Shown here in pieces: positions 40,898 through 42,843 of a DNA stretch of 42,843 nt (position 1 is its first letter; each line of letters starts with the position of its first letter). Source of the DNA: a virus; the IMG/VR virus record IMGVR_UViG_3300023116_003900, positions 1 through 42,843 of that record; one strand, given 5' to 3'. A model generated the notes under the pieces. The model was given only the letters and a program-made list of their open reading frames with translations. It ran no database searches and had not been told where the DNA came from. The translations under genes were made by a program, and so were the position numbers.

Positions 40898-41073
40898 TGA
40901 GTGAAGTAAAGTGGTACTGCCGCGGTGCGGCTGGTGAGTACGTCTTGGACGTTGTTGAGTCTCTGGCTGATGGTATGATCGATGAAGATCAGTTCATCGC
41001 CAAACTGAGTCAGTTTGGTCTGTCTCCTCAGGAGATCATGGACGTGTTCGCTGAGGACGTGTTAGGGGTTTAA
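40897..41073 (+). CDS. Small acidic protein
   Basis: 58 aa, TAATG-coupled. EYVLDVVESLADGMIDEDQF then FGLSPQEIMDVFAEDV is acidic and helical. No known family. It ends just before a terminator-like hairpin. Confidence 0.55.
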   Translation: MSEVKWYCRGAAGEYVLDVVESLADGMIDEDQFIAKLSQFGLSPQEIMDVFAEDVLGV

Positions 41074-41080
41074 GTTTTTT

Positions 41081-41141
41081 GATGGGGATGTGCTTTCGAA
41101 AATTGCTACTGATTGCTATGTGGCACTACCCCATCTTTTTT
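41081..41141 (+). terminator. Long-stem terminator
   Basis: GATGGGG pairs with CCCCATC and, after a small internal loop, GTGC with GCAC; six T follow (41136-41141). The internal loop contains two direct ATTGCTA copies. Likely ends the small early operon. Confidence 0.62.
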
Positions 41142-41142
41142 A

Positions 41143-41246
41143 CAGAGCAGGAGACTGAAAACAGTAGGTCGGCCTGTAGCGAGGGTTAACAACCTTGCGA
41201 GTAGGTTTTGCCAGTCCCTATCTAACCCAATACTGGCACCATCTTT
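41143..41246 (+). other. Structured intergenic region, possible small RNA or leader
   Basis: About 100 nt without a gene. It holds a dyad ACAG-t-AGG-tcgg-CCTGT (41161-41175), a 6-bp stem GCGAGG/CCTTGC (41179-41198) and CCAGT/ACTGG (41211-41236). It matches no RNA family I know. No own promoter is evident; it may be part of the readthrough RNA from the terminator. Confidence 0.35.
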
Positions 41247-41270
41247 TCGGTTATATTCTTAGAACAAAAA

Positions 41271-41314
41271 AGTCTAAAAAAAGTGTTGACAGACTGACTA
41301 AATTCTGAGATAAT
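41271..41314 (+). promoter_or_regulatory. Sigma70-type promoter, near copy of the one at 40395
   Basis: TTGACA (41286-41291), 17-nt spacer, GATAAT (41309-41314), preceded by AGTCTAAAAAAA and followed by TAC and GTAAGTTAGAGAGA, as in the copy 900 nt upstream. Confidence 0.8.
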
Positions 41315-41344
41315 TACTGCGTAAGTTAGAGAGAGGCTTTGATT

Positions 41345-41845
41345 ATGAAACTTGTTATCCAAACCCAATTCTGCGAGAACTACGGCGCCCATGACTGGGA
41401 CGGTAAGGGCGAGTGTCCGCAGTACTGGAAGTTCAAAGGCGGCGAAACTTATATCGTCGATGTGACCCTGCAAGAAGCGCAGGACAAGTCGTTCTATGCG
41501 CGTGTCGCGAAGTGCATTGAGCACTCTTCAAACTACTCTAAGGAGTACATCATTGGTGAGACTCTGGTCGATGATATCGACTTTAAAGAGTCGGATCACT
41601 GCGATGAGTGGGAATCTCCCATTTACTGCGCTCTCATGTCAGACCGTGACGAACTCATGTGCAAGCAGATTGCACGTAAGTACAACATGGATGCGACTCC
41701 GTTCGGTGAGCGTTCTTGGTCTCAAAACGAAGAGGGTCGCTCTGAAATGCGACTCCTCACCTTCGAAGATATCGATGTATTAGAACAATACTTCGCAAAG
41801 AAAGAGGCGGCAGGAGAATTGGCGCCTCTTCCGGAGGTGGCATGA
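41345..41845 (+). CDS. Small conserved phage protein
   Basis: 166 aa from ATG 41345, with GAGAGG 8 nt upstream; a TTG at 41339 is less likely. QTQFCENYGAHDWDGKGECP and the following KFKGGETYIV are conserved in related phage and bacterial proteins; the rest is mixed alpha/beta and acidic. Function unknown. Behind a strong promoter, so likely early. Confidence 0.6.
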   Translation: MKLVIQTQFCENYGAHDWDGKGECPQYWKFKGGETYIVDVTLQEAQDKSFYARVAKCIEHSSNYSKEYIIGETLVDDIDFKESDHCDEWESPIYCALMSDRDELMCKQIARKYNMDATPFGERSWSQNEEGRSEMRLLTFEDIDVLEQYFAKKEAAGELAPLPEVA

Positions 41846-41985
41846 GAGACTGGTTACAAGTTGGCATTTACGCCACTGCTCTTGCGATAATTGTTTTTAT
41901 GGTTGGATGGTACGTTTACTTTGTCTGGAGTGACTGTCTAGCCGATCATTCGTTTCTGACTTGTGCAAGAATGTTAGGGAGATAA
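41842..41985 (+). CDS. Small membrane protein
   Basis: 47 aa, ATGA-coupled. One membrane helix (VGIYATALAIIVFMVGWYVY) and a short Cys-containing tail. Role unknown. Confidence 0.55.
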   Translation: MRDWLQVGIYATALAIIVFMVGWYVYFVWSDCLADHSFLTCARMLGR

Positions 41986-41986
41986 A

Positions 41987-42256
41987 ATGATGGGTACTTC
42001 TTTACAAGGCTACGTTTCTGCTACATATCAACAGTTGGTCGAGATTCTTGGTCAGCCCACGTACTCAAATCCTTCTGCTGACGGTAAAGTAAATACTGAG
42101 TGGGAGTTGATGTCTGAGTATGGACCTGTTACAATCTATGATTGGAAAGATTACGATGGCGGCGAGTTTTCTCGCTCGGGCGTTAAGTATCAGTGGCATG
42201 TCGGTGGTAAAAACATGCAAGCACTATTTTATGTTGAAGGTTTGTTGGGTTTGTAA
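41987..42256 (+). CDS. Small conserved protein
   Basis: 89 aa. TYQQLVEILGQPTY, VNTEWELMSEYGPVTIYDWK and YQWHVGGKN form a compact beta domain common in phages and plasmids, unnamed to me. Its stop overlaps the next start. Confidence 0.55.
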   Translation: MMGTSLQGYVSATYQQLVEILGQPTYSNPSADGKVNTEWELMSEYGPVTIYDWKDYDGGEFSRSGVKYQWHVGGKNMQALFYVEGLLGL

Positions 42257-42843
42257 TGCAGTCTGATCTAAACGATGAAAATTTTTTCTGGGGTGGCGTT
42301 GCGTGTGTCATCATTCTGTTCACCGCCATAGTCGCTAGTTTCATTTACGACTTGCCAAGCGGTACTGCCACTCCTGAAGAACCAGTTAACCCTCCGGTTC
42401 AAGAGGTGCCTCTCTCATCTCTCTCTCAGCCTCTTGAACCGGAGGTCTCTAAATACAATGAGAGAGAACTTGAGTGTCTAGCACTTAACTCGTACTTTGA
42501 ATCGAGAAATCAATCCGTTGCTGGACAAATTGCTGTTGCTCAAGTGGTGTTGAATCGAGTGAACAGTCCTCGATTTCCGAACACTATCTGTGATGTGATT
42601 CAACAAGGGCCCACGTATACAAACTGGAAAGGCAACGAACTGCCTGTGCGTAACAAGTGTCACTTCTCTTGGTGGTGTGATGGCTTGAGTGATATACCGA
42701 AAGACAAAGAAACGTATGCTTCGATTCTAAGTCTGGTTACCACAATTGCTGAAGAGGAGCCTATTGACATTACAAGCGGAAGTCTGTATTATCATGCAGA
42801 CTATTCTAGCCCTTGGTGGATAAATAGTTTCACTCAAACAATG
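42256..42843 (+). CDS. SleB/CwlJ-like cell-wall hydrolase, 3' partial
   Basis: The open frame of 196 codons runs off the right edge. One N-terminal membrane helix (WGGVACVIILFTAIVASFIY) is followed by a Pro/Ser linker (about 35-65) and the catalytic domain from about 68: LNSYFESRNQSVAGQIAVAQ with the conserved Glu, VVLNRVNSPRFPNTICDV, CHFSWWCDG and SLYYHADYSSPWW. This family (Hydrolase_2) cuts peptidoglycan. The membrane anchor suggests action in the periplasm, perhaps as a signal-anchor lysin or remodelling enzyme besides the T4-type lysozyme at 20684. A perfect inverted repeat lies in its linker. Confidence 0.88.
   Translation, partial: MQSDLNDENFFWGGVACVIILFTAIVASFIYDLPSGTATPEEPVNPPVQEVPLSSLSQPLEPEVSKYNERELECLALNSYFESRNQSVAGQIAVAQVVLNRVNSPRFPNTICDVIQQGPTYTNWKGNELPVRNKCHFSWWCDGLSDIPKDKETYASILSLVTTIAEEEPIDITSGSLYYHADYSSPWWINSFTQTM
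42391..42445 (+). repeat. Perfect 16-bp inverted repeat inside the SleB-like gene
   Basis: CCTCCGGTTCAAGAGG (42391-42406) and CCTCTTGAACCGGAGG (42430-42445) are exact reverse complements, 23 nt apart. They encode part of the linker. The mRNA should form a strong hairpin. Confidence 0.9.

Noticed and set aside
41179-41198. tRNA-like T-arm (GGTTAACAACC) in the intergenic region
   Set aside because: The loop does not fit GTTCRANYC, and no acceptor or anticodon stems can be formed around it.
1-42843. CRISPR arrays, insertion sequences, integrase or attachment sites
   Set aside because: No regularly spaced repeats, transposase or integrase motifs were seen; genes run continuously on one strand.

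Overview
The window reads as part of the genome of a tailed marine phage of the T4-like myovirus type. All 66 protein genes lie on the + strand, are packed tightly, and mostly overlap at their stop and start codons. Marks of this phage type are class I ribonucleotide reductase (nrdA/nrdB), phoH, a T4-type lysozyme, a spanin pair, TATAAATA late-promoter-like boxes, and many small proteins with a T4-style capsid-targeting N-terminus. There are no tRNAs, integrase or CRISPR, and no photosynthesis genes. The IscU is of the proteobacterial type, so a heterotrophic proteobacterial host is more likely than a cyanobacterium (inference).

Layout. (1) 1-9.0 kb holds late, head-associated genes: a ligase-like nucleotidyltransferase cut by the left edge, a basic protein, an NMN-adenylyltransferase-like protein, a 642-aa modular polyprotein, and several small modular proteins. 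Many begin with MK-x-F-x-x-F/Y...E and carry (I/L/V)-x-E sites that fit prohead protease. Small membrane proteins and a terminator near 7.83 kb are also here. (2) 9.0-10.2 kb holds lipoproteins and the i-spanin/o-spanin pair. (3) 10.2-14.5 kb is a nucleotide-metabolism operon behind a strong sigma70-type promoter with a NrdR-box-like palindrome: nrdA fused to glutaredoxin, an acidic protein, a small membrane protein, iscU, nrdB and a zinc-ribbon protein. (4) 14.5-19 kb holds two paralogous carbamoyltransferases with a GIY-YIG-type nuclease between them, then a capsid-targeted P-loop kinase. (5) 19-21.3 kb starts at another sigma70-type promoter and holds small conserved phage proteins, phoH and lysozyme. 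(6) 21.3-37.2 kb is an unbroken run of glycan-type genes: about eleven glycosyltransferase-like proteins, two radical SAM proteins, three methyltransferases, a 2OG-Fe(II) oxygenase, a GDPD-like protein, a HAD/nucleotidyltransferase fusion, a sugar epimerase and a sulfotransferase. (7) 37.2-40.3 kb holds a RecB/Cas4-like nuclease, a small DNA-modification-associated protein, a TET-associated-type glycosyltransferase, then heme oxygenase and a PcyX-like bilin reductase. (8) 40.3-42.8 kb holds small early-type genes behind two near-copies of one promoter-leader, a structured intergenic region, and a SleB-like hydrolase cut by the right edge.

How it fits together. Late genes make and fill the head, apparently with enzymes as well as scaffold-like proteins, and lyse the cell. 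The nrd/iscU block supplies deoxynucleotides. The carbamoyltransferases, TET-associated glycosyltransferase and long sugar operon suggest elaborate decoration of DNA, virion or host envelope. Heme oxygenase plus the PcyX-like enzyme should turn host heme into a bilin while freeing iron. No stretch longer than about 300 bases lacks a gene; the longest, 41074-41344, holds a terminator, a structured region and a promoter.
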